Shown piece after piece: positions 26,451 through 34,367 of a stretch of 64,000 bases of DNA; positions within the stretch are counted from its first letter, which is position 1; each line of letters starts with the position of its first letter. The notes under the pieces were generated by a model. The model ran no database searches and had not been told where the DNA came from. It saw only the letters and a list, made by a program, of their open reading frames with translations. This stretch comes from DASYKS01 sp035995205 (GTDB lineage Bacteria; Acidobacteriota; Thermoanaerobaculia; Multivoradales; UBA5704): NCBI GenBank assembly GCA_035995205.1, contig DASYKS010000099.1, positions 62,001 through 126,000 of the forward strand, read 5' to 3'. A program made the translations under genes and the position numbers.

Positions 26451-27572
26451 TCAATGGGACGGTCGAGACTCGATTTCTTCCTCGCGGAGCTGGGACGGGG
26501 TCTTCCCCGTATGTTTGAGCACGACTTTGTTGAACGTGGGCTTCGAATTGAAGCCCGCGTCGAAGGCGAGGGTGAGGATTTTCTCCTCCCGCCGGACGGG
26601 GTCGGCGAGCAGGGCGCGGAACTCCCGGACCCGGTAGCCGTTGACCAGATCGTAGAAGTTCACCCCCAACTCCTGGTTGATCAACGCGGAGAGCTGGTTG
26701 CGCGGAACCTCCAACAACCGGGCCAAGTCGGCGAGCCCAAGCTCCGGTTCCAGGTAAGGCTTCTGCTGGGTCATGACTTCGAGCAGCACCCCCTTCAACC
26801 GGACGGCTTCAGGTGTCGGCAGGGAAGGGCGCTCCGCGAGTTCCGGCACGAGCGTCGCGGCGTCATCGACGGCCTCCGGAACCTCGCCGGCCTCGGGGAC
26901 CTTCTGGCGCAGACCGCGGTAGCCGAGAACCCAGACCGCCGCGGTCATCGCGAGCGAGACGGCCCGGAACAAGATCGAGCGAGGCATGCGGTGAAGGATC
27001 AGCAGGAGCACCACCCACGAGACGAGGCTCAACGAGACGGCCACGTAGTAGAACCAGCGGAGCCAATCGAGGTCGACCCGTTCGAGGTTGCTGACCCGCG
27101 CCTTCAGGGAGTCTTGATAGCGGCGGAGAATGCGGACCGCCGGCACCAGATAGGCCAGCATCTGGAGCGACAAGGCTCCCCACAGCGTGAGGGTGATCCA
27201 CGGCGAAGCGTCCCCGCGGTGTGTGACCACGAGCGCCACCGCCGACGCGCCGAGGGCGGGCAAAAAGTGGAGCAGATGGCGCCGCCGGAAAGGAAAGCCG
27301 CCCCGCAGCAACGACGCGGCGTAGGCCGTGATCAAAGGCGCCAGGAGAAACTGCATCGGCTCGAAGTACTGCCCCGGCGCCGTCCGGTGGAAGCCGAGCG
27401 TACGCGCCAGGACGAAATGGGCGGCGTTTAGGGCACAGGCTAGAATCAGAAGCCCCAGAATCTGCCGCGAGCGCGCCCCGCGCCCGCCTTGGGTCCACAG
27501 GAAGAGAACCAGGAAGACCCCCAGGAACAGGGTTCCGCCGGACAGGAGAACGAAGGCCTGGTCGAAGCTCAT
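26451..27572 (-). CDS. Membrane-bound AraC-family regulator
   Basis: A 373-aa protein if started at the ATG at 27572, which begins just before the first hydrophobic segment (SFDQAFVLLSGGTLFLGVFL). Seven or so TM segments are followed by a linker and a C-terminal AraC-type double helix-turn-helix (LADLARLLEVPRNQLSALIN through ILTLAFDAGFNSKPTFNKVF-like; here FNKVV, then KHTGKTPSQLR). An upstream start at 27740 would add a 56-residue soluble tail with no support. Proteins of this layout sense an extracytoplasmic or membrane signal and act on nearby genes; the ABC exporter downstream is the likely target. Confidence 0.82.
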   Translation of the reverse strand: MSFDQAFVLLSGGTLFLGVFLVLFLWTQGGRGARSRQILGLLILACALNAAHFVLARTLGFHRTAPGQYFEPMQFLLAPLITAYAASLLRGGFPFRRRHLLHFLPALGASAVALVVTHRGDASPWITLTLWGALSLQMLAYLVPAVRILRRYQDSLKARVSNLERVDLDWLRWFYYVAVSLSLVSWVVLLLILHRMPRSILFRAVSLAMTAAVWVLGYRGLRQKVPEAGEVPEAVDDAATLVPELAERPSLPTPEAVRLKGVLLEVMTQQKPYLEPELGLADLARLLEVPRNQLSALINQELGVNFYDLVNGYRVREFRALLADPVRREEKILTLAFDAGFNSKPTFNKVVLKHTGKTPSQLREEEIESRPSH

Positions 27573-27702
27573 TGCGGCGAAGTGTAGAGGAGGAAGGGGG
27601 GCCGCCTCGGACTTCGACGGCGATGCCGGACCTAAACGGCGGCCCGCGGAGCGGGTCCTTTCAACCCAAGGAGCAATAAGCCCCCAAGCGGGATGGAGTG
27701 CG

Positions 27703-27730
27703 TTGACCCCGGTTGCCGAGATGGCATACC
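27703..27730 (+). promoter_or_regulatory. Possible promoter of the ubiquitin-like operon
   Basis: TTGACC at 27703-27708, a 16-bp spacer and CATACC at 27725-27730. The -35 is good and the -10 weak. It precedes a leader of about 110 nt with several hairpins and the first gene of the operon. Confidence 0.35.
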
Positions 27731-27755
27731 GTCGGTCCACCTAAATTTCGAGGAG

Positions 27756-27812
27756 CGGAGTCACTCCGATACGGCCGGCGGAGCTCGCCGGCGGAGGCCG
27801 CGCTTTGCGCGG
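27756..27812 (+). promoter_or_regulatory. Leader with three consecutive hairpins
   Basis: Three perfect short inverted repeats follow one another: CGGAG-TCA-CTCCG (27756-27768), GCCGGCG-GAGCT-CGCCGGC (27774-27792) and CCGCGC-TTT-GCGCGG (27798-27812). About 18 bases later comes the AAAGGAGG ribosome site. They could form a structured 5' leader. No known riboswitch is recognised. Confidence 0.45.
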
Positions 27813-27845
27813 TCGCGGAGCGGCAATTCAAAGGAGGAGGGCGAG

Positions 27846-28241
27846 ATGGAGTGTCGAAATCATCCGGGGGTCGAGGCCGCCGATCGTTGTTCCGCCTGCC
27901 AGGAGGCGTTTTGCAGCAACTGTCTGGTCACCCTCAAGGGTCAGAAGTATTGCGGCTCCTGCAAAGTCTCCGCGCTAGCCGGCGGCCTGCCCGTGATCGA
28001 ACAGGCGACCCAGCCCTGCCCGGAAGCCGCGGAGGCGTTGAAAACCGCGATCATCGGCTTGTTCTGTTTTGGAATCATCCTCGAACCGGTGGCGATCTCC
28101 AAGGCGCTCAAGGCGAAGAAGCTGATCGCGGCGAATCCCAACATGACCGGCGACGGCCAAGCGACCGCGGCGCTGGTGATCGGAGTCGTCGGGCTCCTGC
28201 TCTGGATCCTTGGGTTGATGGCACGATTCGCCAAGATTTAG
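27846..28241 (+). CDS. Small membrane protein with N-terminal B-box-like zinc finger
   Basis: A 131-aa protein starting at an ATG preceded by AAAGGAGGAGGGCGAG. The N-terminus is a Cys/His zinc module (CRNHPG, CSACQEAFCSNC, KYCGSCK). Two TM segments lie at about 66-85 and 105-126, separated by a cytoplasmic loop KALKAKKLIAANP. This is the first gene of the ubiquitin-like conjugation operon. Treble-clef and B-box fingers in such operons have been proposed to act as adaptor or ligase-type components (known from comparative genomics of bacterial Ub-like systems); no direct function can be assigned. Confidence 0.75.
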   Translation: MECRNHPGVEAADRCSACQEAFCSNCLVTLKGQKYCGSCKVSALAGGLPVIEQATQPCPEAAEALKTAIIGLFCFGIILEPVAISKALKAKKLIAANPNMTGDGQATAALVIGVVGLLLWILGLMARFAKI

Positions 28242-28250
28242 GAGCCGACG

Positions 28251-29012
28251 ATGGAAACCGAAAACGGCTCTCCAGGCGCTCCCGTTCCCGGGCCGATCGT
28301 TCCGGCTGGAGCGGCGATCGAGATTCCCGGGCCGCCGGTGCCGACCGGCCCGACCTGCGCGGACCACCCTCGGCAGGCCGCGGTGACGCGCTGCTCCTCC
28401 TGCGGCAAACAGCTCTGTACCCTGTGCATCTTCCCGCTCGGGGAGTGGAACTTTTGCGGCGATTGCGCGCTACGCCAAGCGGGCTCCCAGGCGGCGCGCC
28501 CGGTAAATACCGCCGTGTCTCCCACAGCGCAGCCGAACGTTCCCGCTCCCCGGGCGCAATGCGCCTACCATCCCGACTCTCCGGCCGTCGTTTCGTGCAA
28601 GCTCTGCTCCCGATGGATCTGCGCCACCTGCGATTTCGCGCTGCCGGGTGACGTGCATCTCTGCCCGTCCTGTATCGAGACGCAGTCGACCGTGGACGTC
28701 AACCCGAAACGGAAAAAGTGGAGTTACATCGCGCTTGCCCTCGCGGCCTGGTCGACGTTTCTGTCCTTGCTTCTCTTCGTCGGTGTTTTCAACTCGCTGC
28801 TCAATTCCGAAGGGGGCGAGGCGTTCGACCGCGTGATCACGACCCTCATCTTCTGGCCTTGCGTCATCGGCACGGGACTCGCCATGGGCGCGCTCGACAA
28901 GAAGCTCAAGAACACGGGGTTGATGAAAGCGGCGCTCTGGTGGAACGCCGCCATCGGCGGAGTTTTCCTGCTGTTGATCCTCGCCAGCAATCTCGGCCTG
29001 ACCGGTAAATGA
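28251..29012 (+). CDS. Membrane protein with two B-box-like zinc fingers
   Basis: A 253-aa protein. A Pro/Gly-rich N-terminus precedes two related zinc modules, CADHP...CSSCGKQLCTLC...CGDC and CAYHP...CKLCSRWICATC...CPSC, and then three TM segments (about 160-250). It starts nine bases after the preceding stop and shares its design with that protein, so the pair arose by duplication and module gain. The zinc modules likely face the cytoplasm together with the soluble E1, E2 and ubiquitin-like protein encoded downstream. Confidence 0.75.
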   Translation: METENGSPGAPVPGPIVPAGAAIEIPGPPVPTGPTCADHPRQAAVTRCSSCGKQLCTLCIFPLGEWNFCGDCALRQAGSQAARPVNTAVSPTAQPNVPAPRAQCAYHPDSPAVVSCKLCSRWICATCDFALPGDVHLCPSCIETQSTVDVNPKRKKWSYIALALAAWSTFLSLLLFVGVFNSLLNSEGGEAFDRVITTLIFWPCVIGTGLAMGALDKKLKNTGLMKAALWWNAAIGGVFLLLILASNLGLTGK

Positions 29013-29022
29013 GGACTCTGTA

Positions 29023-29304
29023 ATGCCAACCACCCGCATCCGCGTTCTCGACGTCTCCGGCAGCCGCGCGCGCGACGTCGAGGCTCCCGACGACGTGGCG
29101 ATCAATCGCATCATCGCTCTCCTGGTCGAAAGGATGTCGCTGCCGTTGAACAGCCCGGACGGCCAGATCATGAGCTACAAGCTCTACCACCGGAGAAGCG
29201 GCCAGCAGCTGCTCGACGCCCAGACGTTAGCCTCCTCGGGCGTGCTCGCGGGCGACGAGCTGCGCCTGCAGCCGGAGATCACCGCCGGAGCGGCGCGGAC
29301 TTGA
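29023..29304 (+). CDS. YukD/EsaB-like ubiquitin-fold protein
   Basis: A 93-aa protein with the beta-grasp pattern of YukD-type ubiquitin homologues: TRIRVLDVSGSRARDVEAP, helix INRIIALLVERM, then YKLYHRRSGQQLLDAQTLAS and GVLAGDELRLQPE. It would be the modifier of the conjugation system. It ends in ITAGAART, with no Gly-Gly terminus, so either it is trimmed (the JAMM protease is encoded two genes on) or it is conjugated or used differently. The stop codon overlaps the TTG start of the E1 gene. Confidence 0.78.
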   Translation: MPTTRIRVLDVSGSRARDVEAPDDVAINRIIALLVERMSLPLNSPDGQIMSYKLYHRRSGQQLLDAQTLASSGVLAGDELRLQPEITAGAART

Positions 29305-30506
29305 TTTCGGAGCGCGGGGAGGCGACTCCCCTGGTCCTGGCCGAGGAACGCTTCGCCCGCTTCGAGCGCGTGGAGTGGTGGCAGCAGGACCGCCTGCGCG
29401 CCGGGCGCGTCCTGGTGGCCGGCGCTGGGGCGCTCGGCAACGAGGTGATCAAGAACCTGGCGCTGCTCGGGCTTGGGACTCTCGCGATCGCAGACATGGA
29501 CACGATCGAGGTCAGCAATCTGTCGCGCTCGCCGCTCTTCCGCGCCGCCGACGCCGGCTCGGGCAAAGCAATCACGGCGGCGCGCGCGGCGCGCGATCTC
29601 TATCCCGAGATGCAGGTCCACGCCCTCACCGTAAACATCACGGCCGAGCTTGGCCTGGGGTGGATTCGCTGGGCGGACGTGGTGGTCGGCGCGCTCGACA
29701 ATCGGGAGGCGCGGGTGTTTTTGAACTCCGCCTGCGCGCGCCTGGGCCGCCCGTGGATCGACGGCGGGATCGAGGTGATGCAGGGAATCGTCCGCGGCTT
29801 CTTCCCGCCCGAGACCGCCTGCTACGAATGCACGATGGGCGAGGTCGACTGGCAGGAGATCCGGCGTCGCCGCTCGTGCTCGATGCTCGCGCGCCGCGCT
29901 TTGGCCGGCGGCGGGGTGCCGACCACGCCGATCACCGCCTCGGTGATCGGCGCGATCCAGGCGCAGGAGGTGGTCAAGTACCTCCACGGCCTGCCGGCGC
30001 TGTTCGGCCGGGGGTTCGTCTATGAAGGGGCGTTTCACGGCTCGTACGCCGTCTCCTATCCGATCCATCCGGACTGCCCCTGGCACGAAGGCGCGCCGCC
30101 GGTCGAGACGCGGCCGGATTGGGGATCGGCGACGCCGTTCCACGAAATTTGGGCACGCGCCGAGGAGATGCTCGGCGGCTGCGACGCGCTCGATCTCGGC
30201 CGCGAGCTGGTCGAGAGCCTGGAATGTCCCGATTGCGGCGGCCGGCGAGCGCTCCTTCGTCCGGTCGAGGTCGTCGGCGACGACGAGGCGCTCTGCCCGG
30301 CCTGCGGCGCCGACTGCGTGCCCCGCTTCATCCATTCGTTCTCGCGCGGCAGCGAGCATCTGGCGGCTACGCCGCGGCAGCTCGGCTTGCCGGCGTGGGA
30401 GATCGTCTGGGCGCGCCGCGGCGAGCGGTTCCAGGGATTCGAGCTTGCCGCGGATGCGCCGGCTACGATCGGAGGTCTAGGTGGCCAGGAAACAGAAGAC
30501 CGGTAG
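29301..30506 (+). CDS. E1-like ubiquitin-activating enzyme (ThiF/MoeB family)
   Basis: A 401-aa protein. A Rossmann adenylation domain has GAGALG at 41-46 and ADMDTIEVSNLSR after strand 2. The expected active-site Cys is Cys193 in RRRSCSML. CYECTM is at 174-179, and a C-terminal zinc ribbon has CPDC (309-312) and CPAC (332-335). The enzyme would adenylate the C-terminus of the ubiquitin-like protein and pass it to the E2. The start is a TTG overlapping the previous stop (TTGA), giving coupled translation with its modifier. The 3' end overlaps the JAMM gene by 26 bases. Confidence 0.88.
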   Translation: MISERGEATPLVLAEERFARFERVEWWQQDRLRAGRVLVAGAGALGNEVIKNLALLGLGTLAIADMDTIEVSNLSRSPLFRAADAGSGKAITAARAARDLYPEMQVHALTVNITAELGLGWIRWADVVVGALDNREARVFLNSACARLGRPWIDGGIEVMQGIVRGFFPPETACYECTMGEVDWQEIRRRRSCSMLARRALAGGGVPTTPITASVIGAIQAQEVVKYLHGLPALFGRGFVYEGAFHGSYAVSYPIHPDCPWHEGAPPVETRPDWGSATPFHEIWARAEEMLGGCDALDLGRELVESLECPDCGGRRALLRPVEVVGDDEALCPACGADCVPRFIHSFSRGSEHLAATPRQLGLPAWEIVWARRGERFQGFELAADAPATIGGLGGQETEDR

Positions 30507-31524
30507 CGAGAGGGGGGAGAAGGGGGAAGACGGGCCGGTCCGGGTCAAACCGGCGGCCGAGCTGGGGAAGGTGGCGCGGAGGGTCTTTCCCGGACCGGCC
30601 GGCAGTGGCGTGCCGCTGCGCGTTCATTTCGCCCGCCGCGCCTATGCCGAGCTGGTCGCCCACGCCAAGGACTCGGTCGACGCCGAGGTCGGCGGCGTGC
30701 TGGTGGGGGAGACCTGCGAGGACGACGAAGGGCCGTTTCTCGAAGTGCAGGCGGTCATCCGCGCGATGGCGGCGCGCGAGGGACGGGCGCACGTCACTTT
30801 CACCCACGAGACCTGGACCCAGATCCACGCCACGCTCGACCGCACCTATCCGGATCTTCAGATCGTCGGCTGGTACCACACCCACCCCGGATTCGGCGTC
30901 GAGTTTTCGGCGATGGATCTATTCATCCAGCAGAACTTCTTCTCCGGCCCGACCCAGATCGCGTTCCTCACCGACCCGCTCGGAGGGGAGACGGCGATCT
31001 GTTGGAATGGTCCGCAGGGGATCGCCTCGCTGCCGAAATTCTGGGTCGACGGGCGGGAGCATGCCGCCCGGGTGCCGGGACCGCCGCATGGCATCGGAGC
31101 GACCGCGGCGGCCTCGACGCCGTACGCGGGCGGCGGGGACGCCGGGCGCGAGATCGAGCGGTTGGAAGGGCGCATCAACCACCTGATCCGGGCGATGGAC
31201 GAGCAGCGGGCGAATTTCCATCGCATGCTCGTGGCGTTGGTGATCGTCGTCTGCGCCGTCCTGATCGGCTGGATTGGTTACCAGATTTGGGCCGATCGCA
31301 CCGAGCGCCTGACTCCGCCCAAGGTGCAGAGCTACGTGCCGGTGCCGGTCAAGGTGGGCGACGAGACGGTGATGCTCGGGGTGGCGGTGGTCGACTGGGC
31401 CATCCCGCCGCGCCTCGACGCCTACCTGGAAAAGGTCGCCCGCTTGGAGCTGGAGGCCCGGCGGGAGCAGGAAGAAACGCAGAGAAAACTTCAAGAAAAA
31501 CAGCGTCGAGCCCCGAAGAAATAG
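30481..31524 (+). CDS. JAMM/MPN metalloprotease with membrane anchor
   Basis: A 347-aa protein from a GTG start. The MPN domain (about 45-185) has a complete JAMM centre: Glu69 in AEVGG, His133 and His135 in WYHTHPG, Ser143 and Asp146 in FSAMD. A TM segment lies at about 249-268, followed by an extracytoplasmic or second-side region and a charged C-terminal helix (about 310-347). Family role: removal or maturation of ubiquitin-like modifiers at the isopeptide or C-terminal bond. The anchor places deconjugation at the membrane. Confidence 0.88.
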   Translation: MARKQKTGSERGEKGEDGPVRVKPAAELGKVARRVFPGPAGSGVPLRVHFARRAYAELVAHAKDSVDAEVGGVLVGETCEDDEGPFLEVQAVIRAMAAREGRAHVTFTHETWTQIHATLDRTYPDLQIVGWYHTHPGFGVEFSAMDLFIQQNFFSGPTQIAFLTDPLGGETAICWNGPQGIASLPKFWVDGREHAARVPGPPHGIGATAAASTPYAGGGDAGREIERLEGRINHLIRAMDEQRANFHRMLVALVIVVCAVLIGWIGYQIWADRTERLTPPKVQSYVPVPVKVGDETVMLGVAVVDWAIPPRLDAYLEKVARLELEARREQEETQRKLQEKQRRAPKK

Positions 31525-31550
31525 CCAGAGAGAGCCGAAGAGAGATCCTT

Positions 31551-32957
31551 ATGAGCGAGCCACTGAACCGAGCGCCCGGCGACGAGCTGATCGTCATCAC
31601 CCGCGACGAGGCGAGCAGCAACCATGTCGACGACCTGCTGCGCCGCCAGATGGCCTTGCGCGGCGAAAGCGGCATGACGGCCGAAGTCAAGCGCCGCTGG
31701 TACTACCAGAACTGGCTGCTGTTCGCGCTGGTCGGCCTGATCGCGGCGGTCAGCGCGTGGGCGATCCTCGAACCCTCGTTCGAGGACTATTTTTATTTGC
31801 AGGGCAAGATCGAAACGCTCGACTTGGCCGACGAGCTGAAGCTGCCCGAAATGCAAGGCGATGCTGAGGAGGCCGGTTTCATCGGCCAGGGTTGGATCAC
31901 CGTGCGCGGCCAGCAGGTCTGGCTCTCGCCCGGAATTCGCGCCACGACGGGAACCCACATCCAGGGCTTCTTCGATCCTTCGACGCTCGCCGTGGGCAAG
32001 GAAGTCGGAGTCTTCACCAAGTACTTCGAAGGGGGCGGAAAAGAGCTGGCGTTCGCCCACTACCTCGATCCCGCTCCGGCCCGTGCGGCCACCGGCAAGG
32101 CGATCGAGCCGTTGCGCGACCAGAGCCGGGCGAGCGAAACCGCGGGCCTGCTGCTATTCGCGGTGGTGGCGGCGATGATCGGCCTTGGGATCGGAGCGAC
32201 CGACGGAATCGTCTGCCGCGTTCCTCGACGGGCGATCCTCGGCGGGCTGGTGGGGGCGCTGGTCGGATTCGTCGGCGGTCTCTTCTCCGGGGTGATCGCC
32301 GGGGTCCTCTACACGCCGCTCAGCACGGCGGCCTCGGTTCAGCTCGCCTCCCCCTCGCCGACCGTGCGCTCGATGGGGTTTCTGTTCCAGATGGTGGCGC
32401 GCATGATGGCCTGGTCGCTCGCCGGCGCGGCGATGGGTCTCGGCCAGGGGATCGCGCTACGCTCCAAGAAACTGCTCAGCCATGGCTTCCTCGGCGGGCT
32501 GATCGGCGGCATGTTGGGCGGTCTGCTGTTCGATCCGCTCGATCTAGTCGTCCTCGGCGCGGATCGCGTCGGCGCGGATCAGGCGCGGCTGATCGGCCTC
32601 GCCGTAATCGGCATCGCGGTCGGCACGATGATCGGCGTGGTCGAGCTGCTCACCCGCGACGCCTGGCTGCGAATGGTCGAAGGGCCGCTCGCCGGCAAGG
32701 AGTTCCTGATGTTCCGCGAGGTGATGAACATCGGCGCCTCGCCCCGGTCCGAGATCTATCTGTTCAACGATCCCAAGGTGGCCCAGACCCACGCCACGAT
32801 CCGGATGATCGGCGACGAATGCGAGATCGCCGCGCGCGACGCGGTGAGCCCGCTGCTGGTCAACGGCCAGCCGGTCCGCAACTCCCGCCTGCGGCAGGGT
32901 GACCGGATTCAGATCGGCGATACGAGCTTCCTGTTCGAACAGAGGCAGCGGTCATGA
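31551..32957 (+). CDS. Multi-TM protein with C-terminal FHA domain
   Basis: A 468-aa protein starting at the ATG at 31551. One TM segment at about 57-76 is followed by a soluble region and then a Gly/Ala-rich set of about six TM segments (195-385). The C-terminal FHA domain (about 390-468) contains IGASPRSEIYL, the conserved His in AQTHATI and VNGQPV, consistent with phosphothreonine binding. It suggests the operon responds to Ser/Thr phosphorylation, although no kinase is encoded nearby. Its stop overlaps the start of the RING-like gene by four bases. Confidence 0.82.
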   Translation: MSEPLNRAPGDELIVITRDEASSNHVDDLLRRQMALRGESGMTAEVKRRWYYQNWLLFALVGLIAAVSAWAILEPSFEDYFYLQGKIETLDLADELKLPEMQGDAEEAGFIGQGWITVRGQQVWLSPGIRATTGTHIQGFFDPSTLAVGKEVGVFTKYFEGGGKELAFAHYLDPAPARAATGKAIEPLRDQSRASETAGLLLFAVVAAMIGLGIGATDGIVCRVPRRAILGGLVGALVGFVGGLFSGVIAGVLYTPLSTAASVQLASPSPTVRSMGFLFQMVARMMAWSLAGAAMGLGQGIALRSKKLLSHGFLGGLIGGMLGGLLFDPLDLVVLGADRVGADQARLIGLAVIGIAVGTMIGVVELLTRDAWLRMVEGPLAGKEFLMFREVMNIGASPRSEIYLFNDPKVAQTHATIRMIGDECEIAARDAVSPLLVNGQPVRNSRLRQGDRIQIGDTSFLFEQRQRS

Positions 32958-33592
32958 GCGAGCCAGGGTTTGAGAGCCAGGAGAGCCATGACAGCCCCGA
33001 GAGCCGTGCGAGCCGGCAGAGCCGGGCGGCGAGTTGCACGATCTGTATGTCCTCGATCGATGCCGGCGAGCCCTCGACCGAGTGCTCCGCCTGCCACGCC
33101 TTCTACCATGCGGAGTGCTGGGACGAGAACGGCGGCTGCGCGGTATATGGCTGCGCCCAGGTACCGAAGACCGAAGGGCTAAAAGCGTTGGAGATCCCTC
33201 CCGCGTTCTGGGGACGCGAAGACAAGGACTGTCCCCAATGCGGCGCCAAGATCATGGCCCTGGCCGTGCGCTGCCGCCACTGCGGCGGCCAGATCGAAGC
33301 GCGGCCCGAAAGCAAGGACAGCTTCGAGCGGCGGTCGGAGCGCCGGTTGCGGGCGCCGACCCAGCGCCGTTTCGCCCGGCTGTTCATGGTGCTCAGTCTG
33401 CTGCCGGCCTTGTCGCTGCTGACGCTTTCGGTCGGCACGATCTACTATCGCCGCAATCGCGAGGAGATCCGGCGCCTGTCCGGAGGCACCGACGGCCTCT
33501 TCCGCATCGCCTTCACCACCGCCGCGGCGCAGTGCGCCCTCCTCCTGCTCGGCCTCGTCGGCTGGTGGATCAAGTTCGTCGTCTTCGATTAG
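32954..33592 (+). CDS. RING-like zinc-finger membrane protein, candidate E3
   Basis: A 212-aa protein. After a Ser/Glu-rich N-terminus comes a cross-brace-like Cys/His set: C28-x2-C31, C44-x2-C47, H52-x2-C55 and C62, C67, resembling prokaryotic RING/PHD treble clefs. A zinc ribbon (C93, C96, C107, C110) and two TM segments (about 142-164 and 184-206) follow. Its position directly before the E2 gene makes an E3-type role plausible; comparative-genomics work has described RING domains linked to bacterial E1/E2 operons. Ligase activity is inference. Confidence 0.78.
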   Translation: MSEPGFESQESHDSPESRASRQSRAASCTICMSSIDAGEPSTECSACHAFYHAECWDENGGCAVYGCAQVPKTEGLKALEIPPAFWGREDKDCPQCGAKIMALAVRCRHCGGQIEARPESKDSFERRSERRLRAPTQRRFARLFMVLSLLPALSLLTLSVGTIYYRRNREEIRRLSGGTDGLFRIAFTTAAAQCALLLLGLVGWWIKFVVFD

Positions 33593-33600
33593 GGGGAGCC

Positions 33601-34065
33601 ATGCAGGCGCGAATCCGCAGGTTGCGCTCCGACTACGACCAGGTGTCCGCCCTGTTCGCCGAGCATCCTTCCGTCCGCCTGATCGAGGCGGAGGGCGAGC
33701 CGCCGGAAAAATACACGTTCGAGTTTCGCGTGCGCGGGCTGGTGCCGCAGGACGACACCGGTCCGCGCAGCGGGACGGTCCATCGCGCGGAGGTCTTCCT
33801 GCCGCTCGACTACCCGCGCCGGCCCCCCTTCTGCCGCATGGTCACGCCGGTCTTCCATCCCAACATCGACCCGCAGAAGATCTGCATCGGCGACCACTGG
33901 AGCGCGGGCCAGTCGCTGGCGCAGATGGTGATTCAGATCGCCGAGATGATCTGCTTCCAGAGCTACAACGTGAAGAGCCCGCTGAACGCCGAGGCGGCGG
34001 CGTGGGCGGAGCAGAACCTGTCGCGCCTGCCGCTCCAGCGGGGAGATCTGTCCGCGGGGTTGTAG
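33601..34065 (+). CDS. E2-like ubiquitin-conjugating enzyme (UBC fold)
   Basis: A 154-aa protein, standard E2 length. It shows the UBC landmarks in order: N-terminal helix, FRVRGLVPQ and HRAEVFLPLDYPRRPPF strands, the HPN motif at 86-88 (VFHPNID), catalytic Cys95 in KICIGDHW, and the helix SLAQMVIQIAEMI with downstream SPLNAEAAAW. The spacing from HPN to Cys matches eukaryotic E2s, unlike many divergent bacterial E2s. It would accept the modifier from the E1 at 29301-30506. It is the last gene of the operon, eight bases after the RING-like gene. Confidence 0.88.
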   Translation: MQARIRRLRSDYDQVSALFAEHPSVRLIEAEGEPPEKYTFEFRVRGLVPQDDTGPRSGTVHRAEVFLPLDYPRRPPFCRMVTPVFHPNIDPQKICIGDHWSAGQSLAQMVIQIAEMICFQSYNVKSPLNAEAAAWAEQNLSRLPLQRGDLSAGL

Positions 34066-34078
34066 GCGGCGCAATACC

Positions 34079-34092
34079 GGTTCCGCGGAACC
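34079..34092. repeat. 14-bp perfect palindrome after the E2 gene
   Basis: GGTTCCGCGGAACC lies 13 bases past the E2 stop codon. It could be part of a terminator or an operator, but no T-run follows, so the role is undecided. Confidence 0.4.
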
Positions 34093-34105
34093 CGCCCTCT
34101 GAAGC

Positions 34106-34345
34106 CTACTGCCAGCTACAACCGGGCTGGGACCCGCAGACCGATTCGCCGAGCGACGAGCAGGGGGTCGCGGTACCGGAGCATGAAGCGATCCAATAGC
34201 AGCCGGAGGTCGCTGTACAGTTGAATTGCGTCTTGCCCGCGCAAGTCTGTCCGGTGCCCGCGCACGACTTGGAAAAGCTCATCCAGTAGCAGCCGGGCGT
34301 CGAAGCAGCAAGTGAACTGGGATTTTCCGAAGCAGGTCCCGGCAG
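34106..34345 (-). pseudogene. Remnant of a Cys-rich GCxW-repeat secreted-type protein
   Basis: On the minus strand, 34282-34106 encodes 58 residues with regular Cys spacing: TCAGKTQFNC, GCYWIASC and GCSWQ at the end. A third copy of the module (GTCFGKSQFTC) lies just upstream at about 34311-34342, but in another frame; aligning the two DNA copies shows one extra C in a GCCC run near 34296. No ribosome site or signal peptide precedes either part. It therefore looks like the frameshifted tail of a former Cys-rich repeat protein, filling the gap between the E2 gene and the hydrogenase operon. A sequencing error is the alternative to a real frameshift. Confidence 0.5.
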
Positions 34346-34367
34346 ATACGGCCCGGCGCTCCCTCGC

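Noticed and set aside
33601..34065. A possible CBASS or Bil defence operon around the E2 gene
   Set aside because: There is no CD-NTase, effector nuclease or Bil-type ubiquitin fusion nearby; the gene set differs, so I describe it as its own type.
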